From Pseudolabrys sp. (GTDB lineage: Bacteria; Pseudomonadota; Alphaproteobacteria; Rhizobiales; Xanthobacteraceae), in contig JAFAQJ010000404.1 in assembly GCA_019246455.1 (NCBI GenBank), forward strand, positions 1-5,285: a stretch of 5,285 bases of DNA, given 5' to 3'. This document shows, one piece after another, positions 1-5,285 of the stretch (its first letter is position 1; each line of letters starts with the position of its first letter). Below the pieces are notes generated by a model. The model saw nothing but the letters and a program-made list of their open reading frames with translations. It was not told the origin of the DNA and ran no database searches. The translations under genes and the position numbers were made by a program.

Positions 1-227
1 GGAGGTCCGAGGCGCTGCACCCGCCCGCCTTCTTGATCCACGAATATGGGGGCATCCCGGCCCATGATTTGCCGAAACATTGATGTTAGATCAATGATCT
101 GCTGTGGCGAGTTAATATTTCGCTTGAAGAGGATCAAGCCCCAGGGATCGGCCTCACGCAGGAAGCTTTGCTCGTCCGAAGTGAGGCTAAAACCGGCGAT
201 CCCGGTGATGAAAGCGCGTGGCGCCAT
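1..227 (-). CDS. nagZ: Beta-N-acetylhexosaminidase NagZ, N-terminal 75 residues (gene runs off the left edge)
   Basis: Family 3 glycoside hydrolase. In the cytoplasm NagZ removes the N-acetylglucosamine from GlcNAc-anhydroMurNAc muropeptides during peptidoglycan recycling. Seen here: the protein opens MAPRAFITGIAGFSLTSDEQ, followed by WGLILFKRNI (residues 29-38) and the hallmark block FVDQEGGRVQRLGP (62-75), in which D64 and R69 belong to the conserved sugar-binding segment of NagZ enzymes. The catalytic nucleophile and the His of the flexible loop would lie beyond the window, so activity cannot be judged. The start is well fixed: it is the only ATG, and the frame closes at a TGA about 36 bases upstream, at 261-263, with no ATG or GTG between. 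No Shine-Dalgarno precedes it; the bases before the ATG read GCGGCGCA. It follows the SPOR gene by 48 bp, a neighbour order known in Hyphomicrobiales. Identification is firm even though only about a fifth of the protein is visible. Confidence 0.95.
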   Translation of the reverse strand, partial: MAPRAFITGIAGFSLTSDEQSFLREADPWGLILFKRNINSPQQIIDLTSMFRQIMGRDAPIFVDQEGGRVQRLGP

Positions 228-235
228 TGCGCCGC

Positions 236-264
236 GATTAGCCCGCGTGGGCCGCGAGGGTCAA
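236..264 (-). promoter_or_regulatory. Candidate promoter directly before nagZ
   Basis: Reading the minus strand, TTGACC (264-259) is followed by exactly 17 bases and then CTAATC (241-236). The first hexamer matches the sigma-70-type -35 element at five of six bases; the second is only a loose -10. The -10 ends 8 bases before the nagZ ATG, so a start 6-7 bases downstream of it would give a leader of about 0-3 bases. Against it, the neighbouring genes are closely spaced and nagZ could simply be read through from upstream. This is pattern-based inference only. Confidence 0.3.
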
Positions 265-273
265 GCGTTGACC
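259..273. repeat. Short perfect inverted repeat just after the SPOR gene stop
   Basis: GGTCAA-GCG-TTGACC: two perfect 6-base arms (259-264 and 268-273) around a 3-base centre, lying 2 bases past the TAG stop of the SPOR gene. As RNA it would make a 6-bp stem with a tight 3-base loop, and there is no T-run after it, so it is not a convincing intrinsic terminator. The TTGACC arm read on the minus strand doubles as the candidate nagZ -35 element. It could be an operator half-site pair or chance. Confidence 0.4.
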
Positions 274-275
274 GT

Positions 276-1640
276 CTAATTCCTCTGGACGATGCACTGC
301 CCGCCGGCCGATTTCAGGCTGGTGCAGAGCTCGGCGGCCTGATCGGCAGTCGCGAACGGCCCGACCATGGCCCGGTAGAATGTCCCCTTATCGCCCAGAT
401 CGGCCCGGCGGATGACGGACGAACGGCTACCGAGCTGCGATGGGTATTTGCCCTGGAGACTGCGGAAGGCCGATTGCGCCTCGGCCTCGCTGCGCTGCGA
501 GGACACTTGAACATAAGCGCCGGGCGCTCCGGGGTCAGACGAGGCAGGTGCGGAGGCTGTGCGGACCGGTGCCGGTGCTCGTGCAGCGGCACGCGGCGGC
601 GGCGCTGTTGCCTGATCGCCAGTATCAGGATTGAGCGACAGCGGCGCATTCGATGACGGCGCAGGTCGCGCAGTGGCGGTCACCTGGCGCGGTGCCGATG
701 GCGCGGGCGCCGGCTGTTCGGCATCAGCCGTAGCGCGCTGCGGCGCAGCGGGCTTGGCCTGTGGTGACAGAGACGGCGGAGCCGCGGCAGTTCGCGCAAT
801 CGGAACGGTCGACTGAGGTGACGCCGGCGGATTGTCAGCCGAACCATCAGGTCGAATCGCAATCGTGCGGATCTTCTTGGGCTCGCCCGGGACATTCGTC
901 GCTGCCGGCGCAGCAGGCTGCGCCGCCGCCGCCGTCGGCATGTTGGGGAATGCGCCTTGAGGCGGCTTGTTGAGATCAATTGGCTGTTCCTCGCGCGACA
1001 CGAGCTTCTCGAGCTGGCTGCGATCGCCGACGCGATCGGTGATCAGCTTGTTCGATTGCGAGTCACTGCTGTTTGCTGCCGCCGGCACCACCTTGGTCGG
1101 CGTCGTGTCCGCCTTGATCACGGGCGGTGGCGAAGAACCGGATGAACCAAAGAGCGCGCGATAACCGAACGCGCCGGCCGTACCGACAACCGCAAGCGCA
1201 AACACGCCAGCAATTGCGATGATGCTGATCCGGCGGCGCGGCGGAACCTCGTCGGCATAAACATCATCATGACGCGACGACGTGGCGTCATTGTAATACG
1301 CGCGCGCGTCGTACTCTGCCGCTTGCTGCGGCTCGAGTTGCGGCGTTTGGTAGTCTTGATACTGGTCGGCTTCATGCGCGAACTGCTGCGGCACACTCGG
1401 CGGCGCGGCGAAATTCGGATCCCGGCGATAACGATCGTCGCCATAGCCCGGCGGTGGCGCAGATGCTTGCATACTTTGCGCCGGCGGTGCGGCGCGATTG
1501 TCGCGACCAAATTCGGAAAACGGATCGGTTTGCCCGATCAAACGGGCCAGTTCGGCAAGCGGATCATTGCCCTGCGCAGCCCCTGCTGCAGGCCGGCCGT
1601 AAGCATCCCGCGCGCGATAGTTTCGATTATCTTCCGCCAT
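276..1640 (-). CDS. Membrane-anchored SPOR-domain (peptidoglycan-binding) protein
   Basis: Bitopic inner-membrane protein of 454 residues with a C-terminal SPOR domain, the fold that binds glycan strands stripped of stem peptides at division septa (as in FtsN and DamX). Layout seen: an N-terminal cytoplasmic part (about 1-134) rich in P, Q, Y and D; a basic stop RRR at 135-137; a hydrophobic segment at about 138-160 (ISIIAIAGVFALAVVGTAG), giving an N-in, C-periplasm orientation; a long Ala/Pro/Ser linker (about 165-372) broken by two ordinary-looking blocks (about 194-224 and 252-267); and the SPOR domain at about 374-453, starting GAYVQVSSQRSEAEA and holding FYRAMVGPF. Cysteines 439 and 449 lie near the end. 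The start codons are TTG then ATG in tandem (1643, 1640); I chose the ATG, with GGGGA (1645-1649) 4 bases before it as a plausible ribosome site. It lies between argS and nagZ, as in other Hyphomicrobiales. The exact role in division is inferred from the domain, and no gene symbol is established that I can assign. Confidence 0.92.
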   Translation of the reverse strand: MAEDNRNYRARDAYGRPAAGAAQGNDPLAELARLIGQTDPFSEFGRDNRAAPPAQSMQASAPPPGYGDDRYRRDPNFAAPPSVPQQFAHEADQYQDYQTPQLEPQQAAEYDARAYYNDATSSRHDDVYADEVPPRRRISIIAIAGVFALAVVGTAGAFGYRALFGSSGSSPPPVIKADTTPTKVVPAAANSSDSQSNKLITDRVGDRSQLEKLVSREEQPIDLNKPPQGAFPNMPTAAAAQPAAPAATNVPGEPKKIRTIAIRPDGSADNPPASPQSTVPIARTAAAPPSLSPQAKPAAPQRATADAEQPAPAPSAPRQVTATARPAPSSNAPLSLNPDTGDQATAPPPRAAARAPAPVRTASAPASSDPGAPGAYVQVSSQRSEAEAQSAFRSLQGKYPSQLGSRSSVIRRADLGDKGTFYRAMVGPFATADQAAELCTSLKSAGGQCIVQRN

Positions 1641-1644
1641 CAAA

Positions 1645-1649
1645 TCCCC
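1645..1649 (-). promoter_or_regulatory. Ribosome binding site deciding the SPOR gene start
   Basis: On the minus strand GGGGA stands 4 bases before the ATG at 1640 and only 1 base before the alternative TTG at 1643. The spacing favours the ATG. The 69-bp gap to argS (1641-1709) otherwise shows no clear promoter hexamers and no terminator hairpin, which fits co-transcription with argS. Confidence 0.45.
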
Positions 1650-1709
1650 GAAGCCCAGATGTCGCGCCGCGATTTCACTCGCTGATCATGCGAGGAGCCA
1701 GTCGCCAGA

Positions 1710-3482
1710 TCATCTCATTTCCGCGGGCGCCTCGACGCCGAGCAGCGTGAGCCCGGAAGCGATGACAGTGACGATCCCCTGCACCAAGGCCAGACGCGCC
1801 GCGGTCGTTTCTGGATCATTCTGGATAATGAAGCGTAAATGAGGCAAGTCCTTTCCCCGCGTCCAGTGCGCGTGGAATTCGCTTGCAAGTTCATAGAGAT
1901 AGAACGCAATCCGATGCGGCTCGTGGGCCAGCGCCGCGCTTTCAACCTGGCGCGGAAATGCCGCGACCTTGCGCATCAGCGCGAGTTCCATTGGGTCGTT
2001 GAGTCTCTCAAGCGGTGCCTCGGCGAGGAACGCGACGCGATTTCCCTCCCCGACCGGCAGCGAAGGCATCTCGGCGCGCGCATTGCGAAATACCGACTGC
2101 GCGCGGGCATGACCGTACTGAACGTAAAACACCGGATTGTCGCGCGATTGCTCGATCACCTTCGCGAGATCGAAATCAAGCACCGCGTCGTTCTTGCGAT
2201 AGAGCATCATGAAGCGCACAGCATCGCGCCCTACTTCGTCGACAACCTCGCGCAGCGTGACAAAATCGCCGGCGCGCTTCGACATCTTCACCGGCTCGCC
2301 GGCGCGCAAGAGTCGTACGAGCTGAACGACTTTGACATCGAGCGCGGCCTTGCCGCCGCTCACCGCTTTCACCGCTGCCTGCATGCGCTTGATGTAGCCG
2401 CCGTGATCGGCGCCCCACACGTCGATCATATTGTGGAAGCCGCGGTCATATTTGGCTTTGTGATAAGCGATGTCCGACGCGAAATACGTGTAGCTGCCGT
2501 CGGATTTCTTCAGGGGGCGGTCGACATCGTCGCCGAAGTCGGTCGAACGAAACAGCGTTTGTTCGCGATCTTCCCAATCCTCGACCGGCGCGCCTTTCGG
2601 CGGCGGCAGACGGCCTTCATAAACCTCCCCGCTCGCGCGTAACGCAACGATGGTCGCACCGACTTGATCGGCGCCTCCTTCGATCAGCGAGCGCTCCGAG
2701 AAGAACACAGAGTGTTTGACGTTGAGCGCAGCAAGATCGTCGCGGATCACGTCAAGCATCATCTCGACCGCGGTCGATCGCACAACCGGCAGCCAGTCGG
2801 CCTCCGGCCTCTCTTTCAACGTCGCGCCATGCGCTTTCGCGAGCGCCTCGCCGACCGACTTGAGATACTCGCCCGGGTAAAGTCCGTCCGGGATCGCGCC
2901 GATATTTTCGCCGAGCGCCTCGCGATAACGCAAGAAAGCCGAGCGCGCCAACACATCGATCTGCGCGCCGGCATCGTTGACGTAATATTCGCGCGTCACG
3001 TCAAATCCGGTAAAATCAAGAAGGCTCGCCAGCGCGTCGCCAAACACCGCGCCACGGCCGTGGCCAACATGCATCGGGCCGGTCGGATTGGCCGAGACAT
3101 ATTCGACGTTGACCTTCTCGCGCTTGCCGATATCGCTGCGGCCGTAATTCTGGCCCGTCACAATTGCAGCCCGCAGCGCACCGATCCAAGCACGCGGCTT
3201 CAGGGTCATGTTGATGAAGCCAGGCCCCGCGACGTCGACCTTTTCGACGAGCGGATCGGCGCGCAGTTTCTTGGCAATCGCGTCCGCCAATTCGCGCGGC
3301 TTCTTGCCGGCATCTTTCGCCAGCACCATCGCCGCATTGGTCGCCATATCGCCGTGACTTGGATCGCGTGGGGGCTCGACCACCACACGCGATTGGTCAA
3401 CCGCGTCGCCCAACACTGCCGTAGTCGCGGTGCGCACGCGGACCAACATATCGGCGAACAGATTTCGGGAGTGGGCTTCCAT
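1710..3482 (-). CDS. argS: Arginyl-tRNA synthetase (class I)
   Basis: Charges tRNA-Arg with arginine using ATP, in the cytoplasm. The protein is 590 residues, the usual size for bacterial ArgS. Visible in order: the N-terminal Add1-type tRNA-recognition domain (about 1-110) with [20 protein letters not shown] at 33-52; the class I signature HVGH at 138-141 within [19 protein letters not shown]; an [11 protein letters not shown] block (164-174) typical of Arg[13 protein letters not shown] (356-367); the KMSKS-like loop as KMSKR at 399-403, followed by [15 protein letters not shown]; and the helical anticodon-binding domain to the C-terminus, with [10 protein letters not shown] (531-540), ending PAEMR. 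The start is chosen at the ATG at 3482 ([13 protein letters not shown]). An in-frame ATG at 3533 would add 17 residues (MPGSLTRRR...) that do not look like ArgS and would overlap the end of dgt. With the chosen start, dgt ends 13 bp upstream and no strong ribosome site is seen, which suggests translational coupling. Confidence 0.98.
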   Translation of the reverse strand: MEAHSRNLFADMLVRVRTATTAVLGDAVDQSRVVVEPPRDPSHGDMATNAAMVLAKDAGKKPRELADAIAKKLRADPLVEKVDVAGPGFINMTLKPRAWIGALRAAIVTGQNYGRSDIGKREKVNVEYVSANPTGPMHVGHGRGAVFGDALASLLDFTGFDVTREYYVNDAGAQIDVLARSAFLRYREALGENIGAIPDGLYPGEYLKSVGEALAKAHGATLKERPEADWLPVVRSTAVEMMLDVIRDDLAALNVKHSVFFSERSLIEGGADQVGATIVALRASGEVYEGRLPPPKGAPVEDWEDREQTLFRSTDFGDDVDRPLKKSDGSYTYFASDIAYHKAKYDRGFHNMIDVWGADHGGYIKRMQAAVKAVSGGKAALDVKVVQLVRLLRAGEPVKMSKRAGDFVTLREVVDEVGRDAVRFMMLYRKNDAVLDFDLAKVIEQSRDNPVFYVQYGHARAQSVFRNARAEMPSLPVGEGNRVAFLAEAPLERLNDPMELALMRKVAAFPRQVESAALAHEPHRIAFYLYELASEFHAHWTRGKDLPHLRFIIQNDPETTAARLALVQGIVTVIASGLTLLGVEAPAEMR

Positions 3483-3495
3483 GATCGCGCTGCGG

Positions 3496-4704
3496 CTAAC
3501 GCAATTCCGGCGTCGAGTCAAAGAACCGGGCATGTTCGATGAGCGCGTAGCGGTCGGTCATGCCGGCGATGTAGTCAGCAATACGCCGGGCACGCGAACC
3601 TTCGTCGCCGGGAGTAAGATCTTGGCTCCACTCCAATGGCAGATCGGACGGGTTCGCCTGATAGTGTTCGAACAGATCGCGGACAATGTTCTCCGCTGCT
3701 CCCATAATCGCCATGACGCGCGTATGGCGATACATACGCGGATAGAGGAAGCCTTTGACCCCTTGGTCGGCCTCCGCCATGCGCGCAGAGAAGCCAACGG
3801 TCGTGCGGTCGGCAGTTCGGACTTCGGCACTCGAATGCGGACGAAGCGCGAGGACACGCGCATTGGTTTCAGCGATCACATCCTCGATCATGCGGGTGAT
3901 GAGACCCCGCACGACCTCATGCGCACGGCGGCCGTGGTCGAGTCCCGGATAGCGGGCGTCGATCGATGCGAGAACTTCGCGAATAATAGGCACCTCGGCG
4001 ATATCACCAAGTGTGAACAGCCCCGCGCGCAAACCATCATCGATGTCGTGCGCGTCGTAGGCGATATCGTCGGCGAGCGCGGCAACCTGTGCCTCGGCAC
4101 TGGCAAAGCTCCACAGTTCAAGCGGCTGCTTGCGGTCGTATGCCAAGATCGGGCCCGGCACGCCCTGGTCCTTGTAGCGTCCGATGCCCGCACCTGCGCG
4201 ATCAGTCAGCGGGCCGTTGTGCTTGACCAAACCCTCGAGCGTCTCCCAGCTCAGATTGAGTCCGTCGAAATCTGGATAGCGGCGCTCGAGGTCGGTGACG
4301 ATGCGCAACGACTGGGCGTTGTGATCGAAACCTCCATAAGCTCCGACGCATTGGTCGAGCGCGCGCTCTCCGGCGTGACCGAACGGCGAATGTCCGAGAT
4401 CGTGCGAAAGCGCCAACGCTTCGCTTAGGTCTTCGTCAAGGCCGAGCGCACGAGCGAGCGAGCGGGCAATCTGCACCACTTCGAGCGTATGCGTCAGGCG
4501 TGTGCGGAAATGGTCGCCCTCGTGGAAGATGAACACTTGAGTTTTGTAAGCCAGCCGCCGGAACGCAGTGGAGTGAATGATGCGATCGCAATCGCGTCGG
4601 AAAGCATTGCGCGTCGGCGAAACCGGCTCGTCATAGAGCCGTCCACGACTATGCTTGGGATCAGCGGCATAGACCGCGCGTTCCCGACCCGCCTCAATGG
4701 CCAT
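3496..4704 (-). CDS. dgt: Deoxyguanosinetriphosphate triphosphohydrolase-like protein (HD-domain dNTPase)
   Basis: Hydrolyses dNTPs to deoxynucleosides and inorganic triphosphate, controlling the dNTP pool. The 402-residue length fits the shorter dGTPase-like subfamily found in alphaproteobacteria rather than the longer E. coli Dgt. Motifs seen: [17 protein letters not shown] (35-51) with KTQVF (54-58), the family's N-terminal signature; the HD metal site with H72 ([10 protein letters not shown]), HD at 101-102 ([10 protein letters not shown]) and the [13 protein letters not shown] block at 212-224, whose first aspartates supply the last metal ligand; and [10 protein letters not shown] at 126-135. 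All expected metal ligands are present. The ATG at 4704 is the only ATG in frame after an upstream TAG, so the start is secure, and [23 protein letters not shown] lines up with related proteins. The nearest Shine-Dalgarno-like run lies 18 bases before this ATG, too far for normal use. It appears to be the first gene of the minus-strand cluster with argS. Which dNTP it prefers cannot be read from sequence. Confidence 0.95.
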   Translation of the reverse strand: MAIEAGRERAVYAADPKHSRGRLYDEPVSPTRNAFRRDCDRIIHSTAFRRLAYKTQVFIFHEGDHFRTRLTHTLEVVQIARSLARALGLDEDLSEALALSHDLGHSPFGHAGERALDQCVGAYGGFDHNAQSLRIVTDLERRYPDFDGLNLSWETLEGLVKHNGPLTDRAGAGIGRYKDQGVPGPILAYDRKQPLELWSFASAEAQVAALADDIAYDAHDIDDGLRAGLFTLGDIAEVPIIREVLASIDARYPGLDHGRRAHEVVRGLITRMIEDVIAETNARVLALRPHSSAEVRTADRTTVGFSARMAEADQGVKGFLYPRMYRHTRVMAIMGAAENIVRDLFEHYQANPSDLPLEWSQDLTPGDEGSRARRIADYIAGMTDRYALIEHARFFDSTPELR

Positions 4705-4717
4705 GATGTCGCGCCAT
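4694..4717 (-). other. Seven-codon overlapping ORF at the dgt start
   Basis: On the minus strand an ATG at 4717 opens a 7-codon frame (M-A-R-H-H-G-H, then TGA at 4696-4694), out of frame with dgt and running over its ATG (4704). The run GGGAG (4727-4723) sits 5 bases before this small ATG, an ideal ribosome-site distance, and 18 bases before the dgt ATG. The small frame could couple to dgt by termination and restart. It is very short, so chance is a real alternative. Confidence 0.25.
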
Positions 4718-4735
4718 TTCCGCTCCCGACATCGA

Positions 4736-4764
4736 TTGACGTCTACGGCCGGCGCACTTAACTA
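4736..4764 (+). promoter_or_regulatory. Candidate promoter for the erpA-like gene
   Basis: TTGACG (4736-4741), 17 bases, then TAACTA (4759-4764). The -35 hexamer matches the sigma-70-type consensus at five of six bases with ideal spacing; the -10 is weak. Transcription would begin near 4771, leaving a leader of about 60 bases before the ATG at 4834. The 129-bp gap must hold the promoters for both divergent genes. I see no obvious IscR-like or iron-responsive operator in it. A second TTGACG, on the minus strand at 4779-4774, could serve dgt, but I see no good -10 at 16-18 bases from it. Confidence 0.4.
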
Positions 4765-4833
4765 TCGGGCAAGCGTCAAGCCAATAGGCCACGACAAGAA
4801 TCTTCCCGGCGAACGCAACGAGACAGGCAGATT

Positions 4834-5163
4834 ATGACCGAAAGCGTCACCGTCAGCGAACGAGCGGCACGCCGGATCAGCGAGATCCTCAAGAGCGAGC
4901 CGCCGGGCACCATGCTGCGCGTTAGCGTGGAAGGTGGCGGCTGTTCGGGCTTCCAGTACAAATTCGACATGGAGCGTGCCAAGGCGGCTGACGATATCGT
5001 CATCGCGCGTGATGGCGCGACCGTTCTGATCGATCCCGTGTCGGTCAACTACATGGCAGGATCGGAGATCGACTTTGTCGACGACCTGATCGGCGCCTCG
5101 TTCAAAGTGCACAATCCGAACGCGACCGCCTCGTGCGGGTGCGGAACAAGCTTCTCGATCTAA
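4834..5163 (+). CDS. erpA: A-type iron-sulfur cluster carrier (ErpA/IscA/HesB family)
   Basis: Small cytoplasmic carrier that receives Fe-S clusters from the Suf or Isc assembly scaffold and passes them to apo-proteins. The whole 109-residue protein is one HesB-like domain: VTVSERAARRISEIL (5-19), then LRVSVEGGGCSGFQYKF (28-44), IDFVDDLIGASFKVHNPNA (79-97) and the C-terminal CGCG. The three cluster-binding cysteines are all present (C37, C101, C103) in the classic Cys - about 63 residues - Cys-Gly-Cys spacing. The start is MTESVTVSE at the ATG at 4834, with a weak AGG (4825-4827) six bases upstream. It is divergent from dgt and meets a convergent gene 7 bp after its stop. In alphaproteobacteria this single HesB gene beside dgt is usually annotated erpA. 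Telling ErpA from IscA or SufA by sequence alone is not certain, so the family call is firm and the symbol less so. Confidence 0.93.
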   Translation: MTESVTVSERAARRISEILKSEPPGTMLRVSVEGGGCSGFQYKFDMERAKAADDIVIARDGATVLIDPVSVNYMAGSEIDFVDDLIGASFKVHNPNATASCGCGTSFSI

Positions 5164-5170
5164 CCGAAAC

Positions 5171-5285
5171 TCAGTTCGCCTTCATGCCGGCGCGCTTGGC
5201 GAACGCGCCCATGTCGGAAATCTCGTGGTGCACGCGCGCCTCGAAGTCGGCGGGCGAGAGTGACAGTTCCTCGATGCCGAGTTCG
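5171..5285 (-). CDS. C-terminal end of a probable Bug/TctC-type periplasmic solute-binding protein (runs off the right edge)
   Basis: Only the last 38 codons are inside the window, ending at TGA (5173-5171). The visible tail reads ELGIEELSLSPADFEARVHH and then EISDMGAFAKRAGMKAN. The pattern (S/T)-P-x-(E/D)-F, a helix with E-I, then K-x-A-G-(I/M)-K at the very end, is how many Bug-family proteins finish; these are the substrate-binding subunits of tripartite tricarboxylate transporters and related uptake systems for small organic acids. The usual Trp in the last helix (...KW..V) is replaced here by Met. The open frame uses the same GC-rich codons as its neighbours and extends to the edge. The substrate, signal peptide and full length cannot be seen. 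An unrelated protein with a similar short tail is possible. Confidence 0.6.
   Translation of the reverse strand, partial: ELGIEELSLSPADFEARVHHEISDMGAFAKRAGMKAN

Noticed and set aside
241..252. GCCC-GCGT-GGGC hairpin before nagZ.
   Set aside because: A 4-bp stem in GC-rich sequence is expected by chance, and it has no T-run and no obvious role.
1839..2642. A 267-codon plus-strand open frame opposite argS.
   Set aside because: Same reasoning: it mirrors argS codons and has no independent ribosome site or motif.
3483..3533. A longer argS with 17 extra N-terminal residues starting at 3533.
   Set aside because: The extension overlaps the last codons of dgt and does not resemble ArgS N-termini, whereas [13 protein letters not shown] from 3482 does.
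2664..3542. A 292-codon plus-strand open frame opposite argS.
   Set aside because: Antisense shadow of argS: the translation is His/Arg-rich with no recognisable domain, and the minus-strand protein carries all ArgS signatures.
3430..4428. A 332-codon open frame on the plus strand opposite dgt and the start of argS.
   Set aside because: It lies fully antisense to well-identified genes, has arginine-rich, motif-free translation, and is what GC-rich codon use produces on the opposite strand.
4762..5112. A 116-codon minus-strand open frame opposite the erpA-like gene.
   Set aside because: It is antisense to a complete HesB-family gene with all three cluster cysteines, and it shows no motif of its own.
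5165..5178. A possible bidirectional terminator between the erpA-like gene and the convergent gene (CGAA...TTCG).
   Set aside because: Only a 4-bp stem with a 6-base loop and no T-run on either side; too weak to call.

Overview
The window is GC-rich with alphaproteobacterial gene content. The gene order dgt - argS - SPOR-domain protein - nagZ, with an A-type Fe-S carrier gene (erpA-like) divergent from dgt, is the arrangement I know from Hyphomicrobiales (Rhizobiales). The ArgS and SPOR protein sequences look most like those of Bradyrhizobium/Xanthobacteraceae-type organisms. The order-level assignment is fairly secure from synteny and protein sequence. Anything finer is a guess.

Layout. From about 4.7 kb leftward, four genes run on the minus strand with short gaps: dgt (dNTP triphosphohydrolase), argS (arginyl-tRNA synthetase, 13 bp after dgt), a membrane-anchored SPOR-domain protein (69 bp after argS), and the first 75 codons of nagZ (48 bp after the SPOR gene), which runs off the left edge. 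They probably form one operon, possibly with an internal start before nagZ. In related genomes scpA, scpB and the tat genes usually follow nagZ, but they lie outside this window. On the right, a complete erpA-like gene runs on the plus strand, separated from dgt by a 129-bp divergent control region. It is met head-on, 7 bp after its stop, by the C-terminal end of a minus-strand gene that resembles a Bug/TctC-type periplasmic solute-binding protein.

How the genes fit together. dgt and argS are housekeeping enzymes (dNTP pool control, tRNA charging). The SPOR protein and NagZ form a cell-wall pair: one probably binds peptidoglycan in the periplasm at division sites, and the other recycles muropeptides in the cytoplasm. 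The erpA-like protein delivers Fe-S clusters to apo-enzymes.

The window is nearly all coding, with no gene-free stretch over 300 bases, and I see no mobile element, CRISPR array, tRNA or rRNA. I found no convincing new multi-gene system. The points worth a second look are local: a possible leaderless start for nagZ, a misplaced Shine-Dalgarno and tiny overlapping ORF before dgt, mirrored TTGACG elements in the dgt/erpA gap, two non-low-complexity islands in the SPOR protein's linker, and a cysteine pair in its SPOR domain.
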